Below, piece after piece: positions 17,153 through 25,140 of a stretch of DNA of 64,000 bases. Below the pieces are notes generated by a model. It was not told the DNA's origin, did no database searches, and worked only from the letters and a program-made list of their open reading frames with translations. A program made the position numbers and the translations under genes. The DNA comes from an uncultured Lachnospiraceae bacterium. Its GTDB lineage: Bacteria; Bacillota; Clostridia; Lachnospirales; Lachnospiraceae. The DNA is taken from NCBI GenBank assembly GCA_910587045.1, contig CAJULG010000003.1, positions 126,137 through 190,136 of the forward strand, written 5' to 3'. Within the stretch, counting starts at the first letter, position 1. Each line of letters begins with the position of its first letter.

Positions 17153-19600
17153 TTATTTTGGAAGCTTTACTGTTACCTTCTCTAATTTCCAGATATCATC
17201 CACATATTCCTGAATGGTACGATCAGAAGAGAACTTACCGGCACAGGCGGTATTCAGCATCGCTGATTTTGCCCAGCCTGCTTCATCCCGATATGCTTTA
17301 TCTACCTTCTTATGTGCTTCTGCATAAGAATCAAAATCCTTTAAGGTGAAGTAAACGTCTTCTCTTGTGAGAGAATCGTATAACTCACGGAAGCGTTCCG
17401 GATCATCCGGTGCATAGAAACCGTTGATCAACTGTGTCAGTACGGTACGGACAGCCTGGTTGGTATTGTAAATATCCATCGGCTTATATCCGCCTTCCCG
17501 CTCATACTTCATGACCTCATCGGCAGACATACCAAAGATGAATGCATTCTCCATGCCTACCTCTTCGACGATCTCCACATTTGCTCCATCCATGGTTCCT
17601 AAGGTCAGGGCACCGTTTAACATGAACTTCATGTTACCGGTACCGGAAGCCTCTCTGGATGCAGTGGAAATCTGCTCGCTGACATCGGCTGCCGCAAAGA
17701 TGATCTCTGCATTGGAAACACGGTAATTCTCAATGAATACCACCTTGATCTTGCCCTTAATGGACTCATCGTTGTTAATGACATCTGCTACTGCGTTGAT
17801 CAGCTTGATCGTCAGCTTGGCACGCTTATAGCCTGCAGCTGCCTTTGCACCGAAGATAAAGGTTCTAGGCACCATATCCATGCCCGGATTGGTCTTTAAT
17901 TCGTTGTACAGATGCATAACATGAAGGATATTCAATAACTGTCTCTTATACTCATGCAGACGCTTTACCTGAACATCAAAGATGGAACGGGGATCTACAT
18001 CCACACCGTTATGCTCTTTAATATAATTGGCCAGACGAATCTTGTTCTGGTACTTGATATTCATGAATTCCTGCTGACACTTTGCATCATCCACATATAA
18101 TTTCAGCTTGCTGATCTTGCTCAGGTCTGTGATCCACTCATCACCGATCTTATCCGTTACCCATTCTGCAAGCAGCGGATTACCATGTAACAGGAATCTT
18201 CTCTGAGTGATACCGTTCGTCTTATTGTTGAACTGCTCCGGACGCATCTCATAGAAGTCCTTTAATTCACGCTTCTTTAAGATCTCGGTGTGAAGCTGTG
18301 CAACACCATTTACGGAATAAGAACCGGCAATGGCAAGGTGTGCCATCTTAACCTGACCGTCATAGAGGATTGCCATATTCTTAACCTTGGACTGGTCGCC
18401 CGGATACTTTGCTTCGATCTGAGCAACAAACCGGCGATTGATCTCTTCAATGATCTGATATACACGTGGAAGCAGTCTGGAGAATAATTCGATCGGCCAC
18501 TTCTCCAATGCCTCTGCCATAATGGTATGGTTGGTATATGCACAGGTGTGGGTTGTAATATCCCATGCCTCATCCCACTCCAGGCCTTCCTCATCCATCA
18601 GAATTCGCATTAATTCTGCAACCGTTACGGTCGGATGGGTATCATTTAACTGGAAGGTCAGCTTCTTCGGGATATCTTTCAGATCGCTGTTGTTCTCCTT
18701 AAACTTCCGGATAGCAGTCTGAATAGATGCGGAAATGAAGAAATACTGCTGCTTCAGACGTAATTCTTTTCCTGCATAGTGATTATCGTTCGGGTATAAT
18801 ACTTCAACTATGGTTCTTGCCAGATTCTGCTGCTCTACCGCCTTCTGATATTCCCCCTTGTCAAAGGAATCCAGATTGAAGTCCTGAATGGCTTCTGCAT
18901 CCCAGATTCTTAAGGTATTAACTACATTATTGCCATAACCGATCACTGGCAGATCATATGGAACCGCACGGATGGCCTGATAGCCTTCCTGTACAAAGAA
19001 ATTCCGTCCCTTACGCTCTTCGACGCGGACATAGCCGCCGAATTTTACCTCACAGGCGTATTCTGCCCGGCGTACTTCGAATGGATTGCCATCCCGTAAC
19101 CAGTCATCCGGACGCTCTACCTGATAACCATCTTCAATGGCCTGCTTGAACATACCATATCGATACCGGATACCACAGCCATATGCAGGATACCCCAGGG
19201 TTGCAAGGGAATCCAGGAAGCAGGCTGCCAGACGTCCCAGACCGCCATTGCCAAGTGCTGCATCCGGCTCCTGATCTTCGATCACGTTAATGTCAAAGCC
19301 TAATTCATCCAATGCTTCTTTGATGGCATTATAATAGGTTAAGTTGATCAGGTTATTTCCCAATGCCCGTCCCATTAAGAATTCCATGGACAGGTAATAT
19401 ACGGTCTTTACGTTCTGCTTTTCATATTCTTTATGAGTTGCGATCCAGCGGTCGATGATATCATCCTTTATCGCATATGCAACCGCCTGGAATACCTGCT
19501 GCTGGGTTGCTTCATCAATGGTCTTGCGATAAAGCGTCTTTACGTTATTTATGACTTCCTTCTTAAAGCCCTCTTTGTCAAAGTCGATTTTCTTCTTCAT
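17153..19600 (-). CDS. glgP: Glycogen/alpha-glucan phosphorylase (GT35)
   Basis: An 815-aa pyridoxal-phosphate enzyme that removes glucose 1-phosphate from the non-reducing ends of alpha-1,4-glucans. The PLP signature EASGTGNMKF places the Schiff-base Lys at residue 658. Other family blocks are PDAALGNGGLGRLAACF near the N-terminus and LNDTHPT. The frame opens with a TTG at 19639, but AAGGAGG lies 11 bases upstream of the ATG at 19600, which I take as the start. With malQ at 41.9 kb it forms the usual maltodextrin or glycogen breakdown set, though they are not linked. Confidence 0.95.
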   Translation of the reverse strand: MKKKIDFDKEGFKKEVINNVKTLYRKTIDEATQQQVFQAVAYAIKDDIIDRWIATHKEYEKQNVKTVYYLSMEFLMGRALGNNLINLTYYNAIKEALDELGFDINVIEDQEPDAALGNGGLGRLAACFLDSLATLGYPAYGCGIRYRYGMFKQAIEDGYQVERPDDWLRDGNPFEVRRAEYACEVKFGGYVRVEERKGRNFFVQEGYQAIRAVPYDLPVIGYGNNVVNTLRIWDAEAIQDFNLDSFDKGEYQKAVEQQNLARTIVEVLYPNDNHYAGKELRLKQQYFFISASIQTAIRKFKENNSDLKDIPKKLTFQLNDTHPTVTVAELMRILMDEEGLEWDEAWDITTHTCAYTNHTIMAEALEKWPIELFSRLLPRVYQIIEEINRRFVAQIEAKYPGDQSKVKNMAILYDGQVKMAHLAIAGSYSVNGVAQLHTEILKKRELKDFYEMRPEQFNNKTNGITQRRFLLHGNPLLAEWVTDKIGDEWITDLSKISKLKLYVDDAKCQQEFMNIKYQNKIRLANYIKEHNGVDVDPRSIFDVQVKRLHEYKRQLLNILHVMHLYNELKTNPGMDMVPRTFIFGAKAAAGYKRAKLTIKLINAVADVINNDESIKGKIKVVFIENYRVSNAEIIFAAADVSEQISTASREASGTGNMKFMLNGALTLGTMDGANVEIVEEVGMENAFIFGMSADEVMKYEREGGYKPMDIYNTNQAVRTVLTQLINGFYAPDDPERFRELYDSLTREDVYFTLKDFDSYAEAHKKVDKAYRDEAGWAKSAMLNTACAGKFSSDRTIQEYVDDIWKLEKVTVKLPK

Positions 19601-19681
19601 TCCCTTTACTGCCTCCTTAGCATAATCAACAATATCCAAAACACATTACATTTTAACAGAAATAAGGGAATTCCACAATAC

Positions 19682-20242
19682 CTAATCCTTGTTTTTACAC
19701 AACATTTGGCGGATACTGTTTACATAATTCTCTGCTTCCCGGGTATTCAGCGGGATGACCCGCGACCACATCCGAAGCCCCTGGTAGTAATACAGGATCA
19801 GTTCCGATGCCTGGTCCGGGTCAACCTTATTAAATTCTCCTTCCCGCATACCATATGCGATCAGGCTCTTCCAGCGGCTTTTGGCATTGTCATTGAGACG
19901 GATAAACAGTTCCTCATTCCCAAGGCTGGCATATTCGTATATGGCAAGGCTTAAGGAACGTTCCCGTTCTAAAATCTCCTTTTGGATCTCATTCAGCATA
20001 TCTTCTAAAATGTCAGTTGCACGTTCTCCCTGTGCGATCCGGTGAGAAATCCTGTATTCCTGCGAGAGGATTTCTGAAAAGATTTCTCCGGTTCCCGTAT
20101 AATAGCGATACAACCCGCCCCTGCTTAATCCGGTCTGTTCGCAGATTGCCGTCATGGTCACTTCCTTAAACCCTTTTTCCGCAAACAGGCTGTACGCCGC
20201 CTGCCTTATTTTTTCCCTGGTCCGCTCCGCCTTGTCACCCAT
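19682..20242 (-). CDS. TetR/AcrR-family transcription regulator
   Basis: A 186-aa repressor. The N-terminal helix-turn-helix (about 1-55) contains TMTAICEQTGLSRGGLYRYY; the C-terminal helices form the ligand and dimer domain. The ATG at 20242 follows GAGGAGG and overlaps the end of the upstream GNAT gene by 8 bp, so the two are translationally coupled. The promoter of this pair carries a strong inverted repeat placed across the -10 region, which points to self-repression. The ligand is unknown. Confidence 0.88.
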   Translation of the reverse strand: MGDKAERTREKIRQAAYSLFAEKGFKEVTMTAICEQTGLSRGGLYRYYTGTGEIFSEILSQEYRISHRIAQGERATDILEDMLNEIQKEILERERSLSLAIYEYASLGNEELFIRLNDNAKSRWKSLIAYGMREGEFNKVDPDQASELILYYYQGLRMWSRVIPLNTREAENYVNSIRQMLCKNKD

Positions 20243-20765
20243 ATATCCGCTCTGCCTCCTCGCGCAAAATACTGTACATGCAATAGGAGTAAATGCTGCC
20301 GTTTTTATATACACCATTGCGCATCGTTCCCTCATAGGTAAATCCTGCCTTCTCCAGGACACCTCTGGATGCGGCATTATAATCAAATGGCTCTGCATAA
20401 ATGCGGACGATATCAAAGACAGAAAATGCTTCTCTGCATAACATCCGTACTGCCCGGGACATGATCCCCTGTCCCCAGTAAGCTTCCGAAAGCCAGTATC
20501 CCAGCTCCGCGGACTTTTCATATACATCGTCTTTGACAAAGATCCCGATACTGCCGACTGCAACACCATCTACAACGATCGCACGCGTGATCTGACCCCT
20601 GCCCTCCTTTGCGATACAGTCCTCCATATACCATCTGGCATCCGCAAGGGAATATGGATGCGGGAAGGTGTTTCTCAGATTTTTCGCAATGGCCGGATTA
20701 TCTGCAGCTTTTGCTACTGCTTCGGCGTCCTCCGGCTTCCATTTCCGTAATTCGAATTCTCTCAT
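20235..20765 (-). CDS. GNAT-family N-acetyltransferase, RimJ/RimL-like
   Basis: A 176-aa acetyl-CoA-dependent acetyltransferase. The core includes GSIGIFVKDDVYEKSAELGYWLSEAYWGQGI, whose YWGQG part is the acetyl-CoA pyrophosphate loop, and NAASRGVLEKAGF near the C-terminus, both typical of the RimJ/RimL (ribosomal protein or small-molecule) branch. The substrate is unknown. The ATG at 20765 has AAAGGAGG seven bases upstream; a TTG three bases earlier is less likely. Co-transcribed with the TetR gene and under its probable control. Confidence 0.85.
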   Translation of the reverse strand: MREFELRKWKPEDAEAVAKAADNPAIAKNLRNTFPHPYSLADARWYMEDCIAKEGRGQITRAIVVDGVAVGSIGIFVKDDVYEKSAELGYWLSEAYWGQGIMSRAVRMLCREAFSVFDIVRIYAEPFDYNAASRGVLEKAGFTYEGTMRNGVYKNGSIYSYCMYSILREEAERIYG

Positions 20766-20793
20766 CAAGATTCCTCCTTTCGCGTTGATTCAA

Positions 20794-20845
20794 AAAGCGA
20801 CACTATTGTCTTTTTAAGAATACGGCAATAGTGTCGCTTTGTCAA
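20794..20845 (-). promoter_or_regulatory. Promoter with TetR-type inverted-repeat operator
   Basis: On the minus strand TTGACA (20845-20840) and TATTCT (20822-20817) are 17 bp apart. AAAGCGACACTATTG (20794-20808) and CAATAGTGTCGCTTT (20826-20840) are perfect 15-bp inverted arms. One fills most of the spacer and the other lies at the start site, so binding would shut the promoter. The downstream TetR protein is the obvious candidate. Confidence 0.8.
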
Positions 20846-20933
20846 GTGGAACTGTAGCGTTCTCAATCTGGACAGATCCCGTTTGTCAAAATGTCAGCTT
20901 AATGACATTCTCCTGTCCTGCGCATACGTTCCG

Positions 20934-22055
20934 TTAAATCTCTAAAAGTTCCTTACTTCGCTTAAGCTCCTCGATCACCTTAATATGCTGCGGACACACT
21001 GCTTCGCACTGTCCGCAGGCTATACAGGCAGACGCTCCGTTGTCATTCTCAACTGTGACCGCATCCTCATACATCCTGCGGGATTCCTCAATCTGTCCCG
21101 TAGAGAGCCGGTGGTTTAGCGCCTTAAAAATGTCCGGGATCGGTATCTGTTTCGGACATCCTTCTGTACAATAGTGACATGCCGTACACTGTACCGTCGG
21201 ATCATTTCCCATCTGCCGGATCACTTCACGGATAATCGCCTGTTCTTCCTTGTTAAAAGGCTTGAAATCTTTCATATAGGAAAGATTATCCTGCATCTGC
21301 TCCAGATCGGACATCCCTGACAGCACCGTGATCACACCCTCTAACGAGGCCGCAAAGCGGATTGCCCATGATGCATATGAAAGCTCCGGATTGTAATCCT
21401 GAAACAGCTTCTTTATATTCTTTGGTGGATCGGCAAGCCTGCCGCCCTTGACCGGTTCCATAATGACAATGGATTTACCATGTTTTCGTGCAACCTCATA
21501 ATTGGCCCGCGATGCCACCGACGCATTCTCCCAGTCGGCATAATTAATCTGAAGCTGTACAAACTCCGCCTCCGGGTGCTCTCTTAGTACCTGATCCAAA
21601 AGCTGCGGCGAAGCGTGAAAGGAAAAGCCCAGATGCCGGATCAGACCTTTTTCCTTTTGTTCCAGGGCGAATTCCCACAGCTTCATCCGGTCATATCTGC
21701 TATAGCTGCCTTCCATAAGCGCATGCATCAGATAATAGTCAAAGTATTCTGCCCCGGTACGCTTCAGGCTTGTAAAAAACTGCTGCTTTGCCATCTTCTC
21801 GGTTGGCGCCATCATAGCGTTCAGCTTGGTTGCAAGCGTATAGGACTCGCGGGGATATCTTTTCACAAGCGCTTTTCTTGCAGCATCCTCCGAACCCACA
21901 TATACATAAGCCGTATCAAAATATGTAAACCCCGCTTCCATAAACGCATCAACCATTCTTATCGTTTCTTCTATGTCGATGCGCATTAATTTTTTCGGCA
22001 GCCTCATCAGGCCAAAACCAAGTTTCCCTACTTCTTTTCCAAAATAATCTGACAT
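20934..22055 (-). CDS. Aldo/keto reductase with C-terminal 4Fe-4S domain
   Basis: A 373-aa NAD(P)H-dependent oxidoreductase. The N-terminal TIM barrel carries the family pattern: FDTAYVY with the catalytic Tyr, TKLNAMMAP with Lys, and YYLMHAL with His. The last 80 residues hold ferredoxin-like Cys clusters (CTACHYCTEGCP and CIACGQCEAVCP), typical of the anaerobe subgroup that links the reductase to Fe-S electron carriers. The ATG at 22055 follows GAAGGAGG; the frame opens earlier at 22136 without support. The substrate is unknown. Confidence 0.88.
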   Translation of the reverse strand: MSDYFGKEVGKLGFGLMRLPKKLMRIDIEETIRMVDAFMEAGFTYFDTAYVYVGSEDAARKALVKRYPRESYTLATKLNAMMAPTEKMAKQQFFTSLKRTGAEYFDYYLMHALMEGSYSRYDRMKLWEFALEQKEKGLIRHLGFSFHASPQLLDQVLREHPEAEFVQLQINYADWENASVASRANYEVARKHGKSIVIMEPVKGGRLADPPKNIKKLFQDYNPELSYASWAIRFAASLEGVITVLSGMSDLEQMQDNLSYMKDFKPFNKEEQAIIREVIRQMGNDPTVQCTACHYCTEGCPKQIPIPDIFKALNHRLSTGQIEESRRMYEDAVTVENDNGASACIACGQCEAVCPQHIKVIEELKRSKELLEI

Positions 22056-22141
22056 ACGATCATCCTCCTTCCTGTCTGATCTGTTGCCACAGGCGCAGAT
22101 CACCTCAAATCCTCCGATTTTTATAGATTTCTGCAATCCGA

Positions 22142-22183
22142 CCTCAGGACTCCTCCCGGCTTACGCCGGGTCCCTTCTCAGGT
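22142..22183. repeat. GC-rich hairpin repeat, copy A of a dispersed family
   Basis: The segment TCAGGACTCCTCCC, a CCCGGC/GCCGGG hairpin and TCCCTTCTCAGGT recurs in two copies near 32.1 kb with a different but still paired stem. It lies in the 280-bp gap between the aldo/keto reductase and ABC-F genes. The rest of this gap (to 22334) contains an imperfect inverted repeat around 22210-22285 and no gene. Confidence 0.6.
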
Positions 22184-22334
22184 CATATTTTTCTATGATT
22201 TCGCTTTGCTCCATCATGGTTCGCGCACATTCGCCAAATGTCTGCTTCGCAGCCGCTTGGCTCATTGTGTTCGCGTATATTATACCATCCATATACGTAT
22301 GAACCAATCACGACTTTACCGAAAATGAATATTT

Positions 22335-23873
22335 TTAACAATGCGCCGGCAATTCCACTATTTTCGTGGCGATCTTTTCACAGAATCTGACATCGTGTTC
22401 TACAAACAGCATCGTCGGTTGATATGCCAGCAGTAATTTTTCAAGCTGCATTCTTGAAAATATGTCGATATAATTCAGAGGTTCATCCCAGATATAGAGA
22501 TGCGCCGGTTTCGACAGGCTTGCCGCCAGGAGTATTTTCTTTTTCTGTCCCTCTGAATAATCCTCCATTTTTTTTGTGAACTGTACACGGTCAAAATCCA
22601 TCTGCCTGAGTATTGCGAAAAATAAGCTCCTATCTAAATCATGTTCCTGACAATAGGCTGTAATATCGCCTTTTAATCGGCCTGCCTCCTGTTCCACATA
22701 AGAAATTACAAGACCGGATGCGGTTTCGCATACCCCCTCCTCGAAAAGGCTCATACAATTATCGGTCAGACCGCTTTTTTGCAGGATCATTTTAATCAAA
22801 GTTGATTTTCCACAGCCGTTTTTCCCGGATAAAGCGATCCGATCCCCTTTATTTATCTCAAACGTCAGACCGTTCCATACCGGCTCCGCTGCACCTGCAT
22901 ATTTTAAGCTGTAATCCTTTATCGTTACAAGCCTGCTCTTGTGGTGAGAAAGCTGTACCAGTTTTAAATCTGCCACCGTTTCCAGATCCTGCAAAAGCCC
23001 TTCCTTTTCTTCCAGTTCCCGACAGATTCTCTTTTCCATTTGTTTCACCCGGCTCTGCATCTTTTTGGTTTTTGCACCGATATAGCTCCTTGAACTTATG
23101 GATCTGTCATGCTCCTTTACCGGATCAAATCCGATCTTGGTACGTTCGTTCCGGTCTGCCCAATCGGAAGTGCGGGCCGCCGCCTGTTTTAGCTTCTGTA
23201 TTTCCTTCTGGTGCTTTTCGTTCTCTGCCATGGCAAACTGATCCTTCCGCTGCTTGTTTTCCCACCAGACGGAAAAATTGCCATTCTGCACTTCAATACT
23301 GTTCCGGTTTAACACCAGGCAATGATCCGTACAGGAATCCAGTAAGTCCCGGTCATGGGATACCAGAATGAAGCCCTTTTTAGATGCCAGATACTGTTTC
23401 ACTGTTTCTCTGGCCTCCTGATCCAGATGATTTGTCGGCTCATCAATCAGCAGGAATTCGTTATCTCCCGAGAAAAGGATCGCCAGCAAAACCTTTGTCT
23501 GTTCTCCATGGCTCAGCGTATGATACGGTCTGTATAGCAGCTCTGCATCCTCTCCCAGCTTTCCCAGTTCACACAGAATGCGCCACTGCTCACACCCGGC
23601 TTTCAGTTCATCCATGAATTCAGATGCGGATAACTGCATCTGCCCGTCTGTGATCCGGTACGGGAAATAATCAAAATCTGTAACAGTGTCTATGGAGCCC
23701 TTGTATTCGTATTTTCCCAGTAACAGATTCAGAAATGTTGTTTTTCCTTTTCCGTTCCGGCCTATGAAGCCTAGTTTCCAATTCGTGTCGATGGAAAATG
23801 AAACATGTTCAAAGACAGGATCAAAGCTTCCATCATAATAAAATGTAAGATCATTTACACTGATCTGTGCCAT
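22335..23873 (-). CDS. ABC-F ATPase, antibiotic-resistance (ribosomal protection) type
   Basis: A 512-aa protein with two ATPase domains and no transmembrane part. Walker A motifs are GRNGKGKT and GKNGCGKS, signatures LSHGEQTK and YSEGQKKK, and Walker B regions FLLIDEPTNH and YIWDEPLNY. The domains are joined by a Lys/Glu-rich linker (about 205-300), the arm that reaches the ribosome. The overall pattern is closest to the Lsa/Vga-like group that protects ribosomes from lincosamides, pleuromutilins or streptogramin A; that specificity is inferred from family. The leader upstream has the architecture of ribosome-mediated attenuation, which supports the resistance role. Confidence 0.85.
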   Translation of the reverse strand: MAQISVNDLTFYYDGSFDPVFEHVSFSIDTNWKLGFIGRNGKGKTTFLNLLLGKYEYKGSIDTVTDFDYFPYRITDGQMQLSASEFMDELKAGCEQWRILCELGKLGEDAELLYRPYHTLSHGEQTKVLLAILFSGDNEFLLIDEPTNHLDQEARETVKQYLASKKGFILVSHDRDLLDSCTDHCLVLNRNSIEVQNGNFSVWWENKQRKDQFAMAENEKHQKEIQKLKQAAARTSDWADRNERTKIGFDPVKEHDRSISSRSYIGAKTKKMQSRVKQMEKRICRELEEKEGLLQDLETVADLKLVQLSHHKSRLVTIKDYSLKYAGAAEPVWNGLTFEINKGDRIALSGKNGCGKSTLIKMILQKSGLTDNCMSLFEEGVCETASGLVISYVEQEAGRLKGDITAYCQEHDLDRSLFFAILRQMDFDRVQFTKKMEDYSEGQKKKILLAASLSKPAHLYIWDEPLNYIDIFSRMQLEKLLLAYQPTMLFVEHDVRFCEKIATKIVELPAHC

Positions 23874-23910
23874 ATCTATCCCTCCAGTCCTGTTTCCTTA
23901 TTCCTTCTGT

Positions 23911-24130
23911 AAATAAAATAAGGAACCATTCGTTGCCAAACAGTTCCATTACATACTATAACCTCATAGATCAGGAGAGATGATACCCTTGCCATCACTT
24001 ATAATATTTATACACGCAAAAAGAGAGGTTATGAGAACATAATCCACTTTTGGCAACATGATAAACAGTATGTACAGCATGATCCATACTGCAGGTACTT
24101 CATGTAATCAAAAGTAAATTATCTCCTCAT
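23911..24130 (-). promoter_or_regulatory. Transcription attenuator leader of the ABC-F gene
   Basis: On the minus strand a terminator GGAAC...GTTCC (23947-23922) is followed by TTATTTTATTT (23921-23911), before the ABC-F start. TTTGGCAAC inside it (23940-23932) can pair perfectly with GTTGCCAAA upstream (24057-24049). A second long-range pair is CATAACCTC (24033-24025) with GAGGTTATA (23965-23957). CCTCTCT near 24024 can pair with the Shine-Dalgarno region of a tiny reading frame at 24130. These mutually exclusive pairings are the hallmark of a drug-sensing attenuator: a stalled ribosome would free the anti-terminator. Confidence 0.75.
24119..24130 (-). CDS. Three-codon leader peptide Met-Arg-Arg
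   Basis: ATG AGG AGA TAA with an unusually strong ribosome binding site (AAGGAGAGAGG, 7 bases before the ATG). It follows the leader promoter by about 30 bp. It is too short to be a functional protein; its likely use is to place a ribosome on the leader so that drug-induced stalling changes folding. Two Arg codons, AGG and AGA, are both usually rare in this GC range, which may add sensitivity. Confidence 0.65.
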   Translation of the reverse strand: MRR

Positions 24131-24159
24131 CTTTTCACCTCTCTCCTTAGGATATTATC

Positions 24160-24188
24160 ACTTTAGCATGCTTTGGTTACTGTGTCAA
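24160..24188 (-). promoter_or_regulatory. Promoter of the ABC-F leader
   Basis: TTGACA (24188-24183), 17-bp spacer, TAAAGT (24165-24160) on the minus strand. It overlaps the last bases of the PIN toxin gene, so the ABC-F gene has its own start. Confidence 0.65.
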
Positions 24189-24646
24189 CCGGAAGTGCCT
24201 TTGGGGATATGATGTTGTATCTTAGAATTTTCTCCTGTAGTTTCAATAATCGCCACCATTTCCGCAGGGGTAATAATAAAGTCCCTAAATGGATAATGTT
24301 TCTGATTACCTGTGACTAAGTAGGCATTATCATCCCTCTTTTCCATAGCTATTTCATAAAATACAAGGTCATCCATATCAATCAGGACTGCCCCTGTGGG
24401 TTGTGGAAACACTTCGACCCCATACTGTCTGACTGCATCAAGAACGATCCGTATTACTTCCTCATGCAGGTGAAATTTATCTCTATGCAGAACCTCATCA
24501 TATTCAGCTAAAATATCCTGATGATACAACGGAATAATCTTTCCTTCAAAAACAGCATCTAATACTTTAACTGTAGCCGAATCTTCATTTTTTGAAAGTA
24601 AAGCTGACAGTAATACATTTGTATCAATTACTGCATAATATTCCAT
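24185..24646 (-). CDS. PIN-domain toxin of a type II toxin-antitoxin pair
   Basis: A 153-aa PIN-fold ribonuclease-type protein. Acidic residues of the active site are seen in VIDTNVLLSAL (Asp8), DMDDLVFYE and the C-terminal LVTGNQKHYP block, matching the 'putative toxin component, PIN family' group. The expected action is cleavage of RNA when freed from its antitoxin. It starts 6 bp after the RelB/DinJ-type gene, so they form one operon. The pairing of PIN with RelB/DinJ is not the textbook VapBC or RelBE combination. Confidence 0.82.
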   Translation of the reverse strand: MEYYAVIDTNVLLSALLSKNEDSATVKVLDAVFEGKIIPLYHQDILAEYDEVLHRDKFHLHEEVIRIVLDAVRQYGVEVFPQPTGAVLIDMDDLVFYEIAMEKRDDNAYLVTGNQKHYPFRDFIITPAEMVAIIETTGENSKIQHHIPKGTSG

Positions 24647-24652
24647 AGATAT

Positions 24653-24949
24653 CTACCTTTTTCTTTCCGCTCTTACTGCCAGAATTTCAGCATTAATTTC
24701 ATCCAGTGACATTTCTGGAACATCCGCTGCCTGCTTTCGTAATTCATAAAAAGCATTTTTTGCTTCTGCTCTTGTTATTGTCTGTTCAGGCAATCTTGCT
24801 TCAAACGGAAGTCCTTTTACCATTTTACTTCTAGCCATGAACATACGGAATGCTGTAGGTAAATCCATTCCAAGCCTCTCATATATTTCAGTCACTTCCT
24901 GTTTTAGTGCCTTGTCTGCCCTAAATTGAATTAAAACCTGCTCTGCCAT
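24653..24949 (-). CDS. RelB/DinJ-family antitoxin
   Basis: A 98-aa protein whose N-terminus (EQVLIQFRADKALKQEVTEI) is a ribbon-helix-helix DNA-binding fold, followed by LGMDLPTAFRMFM, the RelB/DinJ signature. The C-terminal tail probably wraps the toxin. CAAGGAGG precedes the ATG at 24949; the frame runs back to 25120 but that part is AT-rich leader. It would repress its own promoter together with the PIN toxin. Antitoxin identity is well supported; the partner being the PIN gene is inferred from adjacency. Confidence 0.82.
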   Translation of the reverse strand: MAEQVLIQFRADKALKQEVTEIYERLGMDLPTAFRMFMARSKMVKGLPFEARLPEQTITRAEAKNAFYELRKQAADVPEMSLDEINAEILAVRAERKR

Positions 24950-25140
24950 AAAGATTCCTCCTTGTAAACATATTGCAGTTGTTTTGCATGTGCCTATAAG
25001 AATATTATATGACCTATATTGAAAATTAGCAATTAATTTTATATATAAACAGAAATATCCAAAGTACAAAGCTTTCATTTTGACCATATTAAATCTGGCG
25101 GCGTTCCAATCCTGAAACACCGCCAGATTCTAGTCTTATC

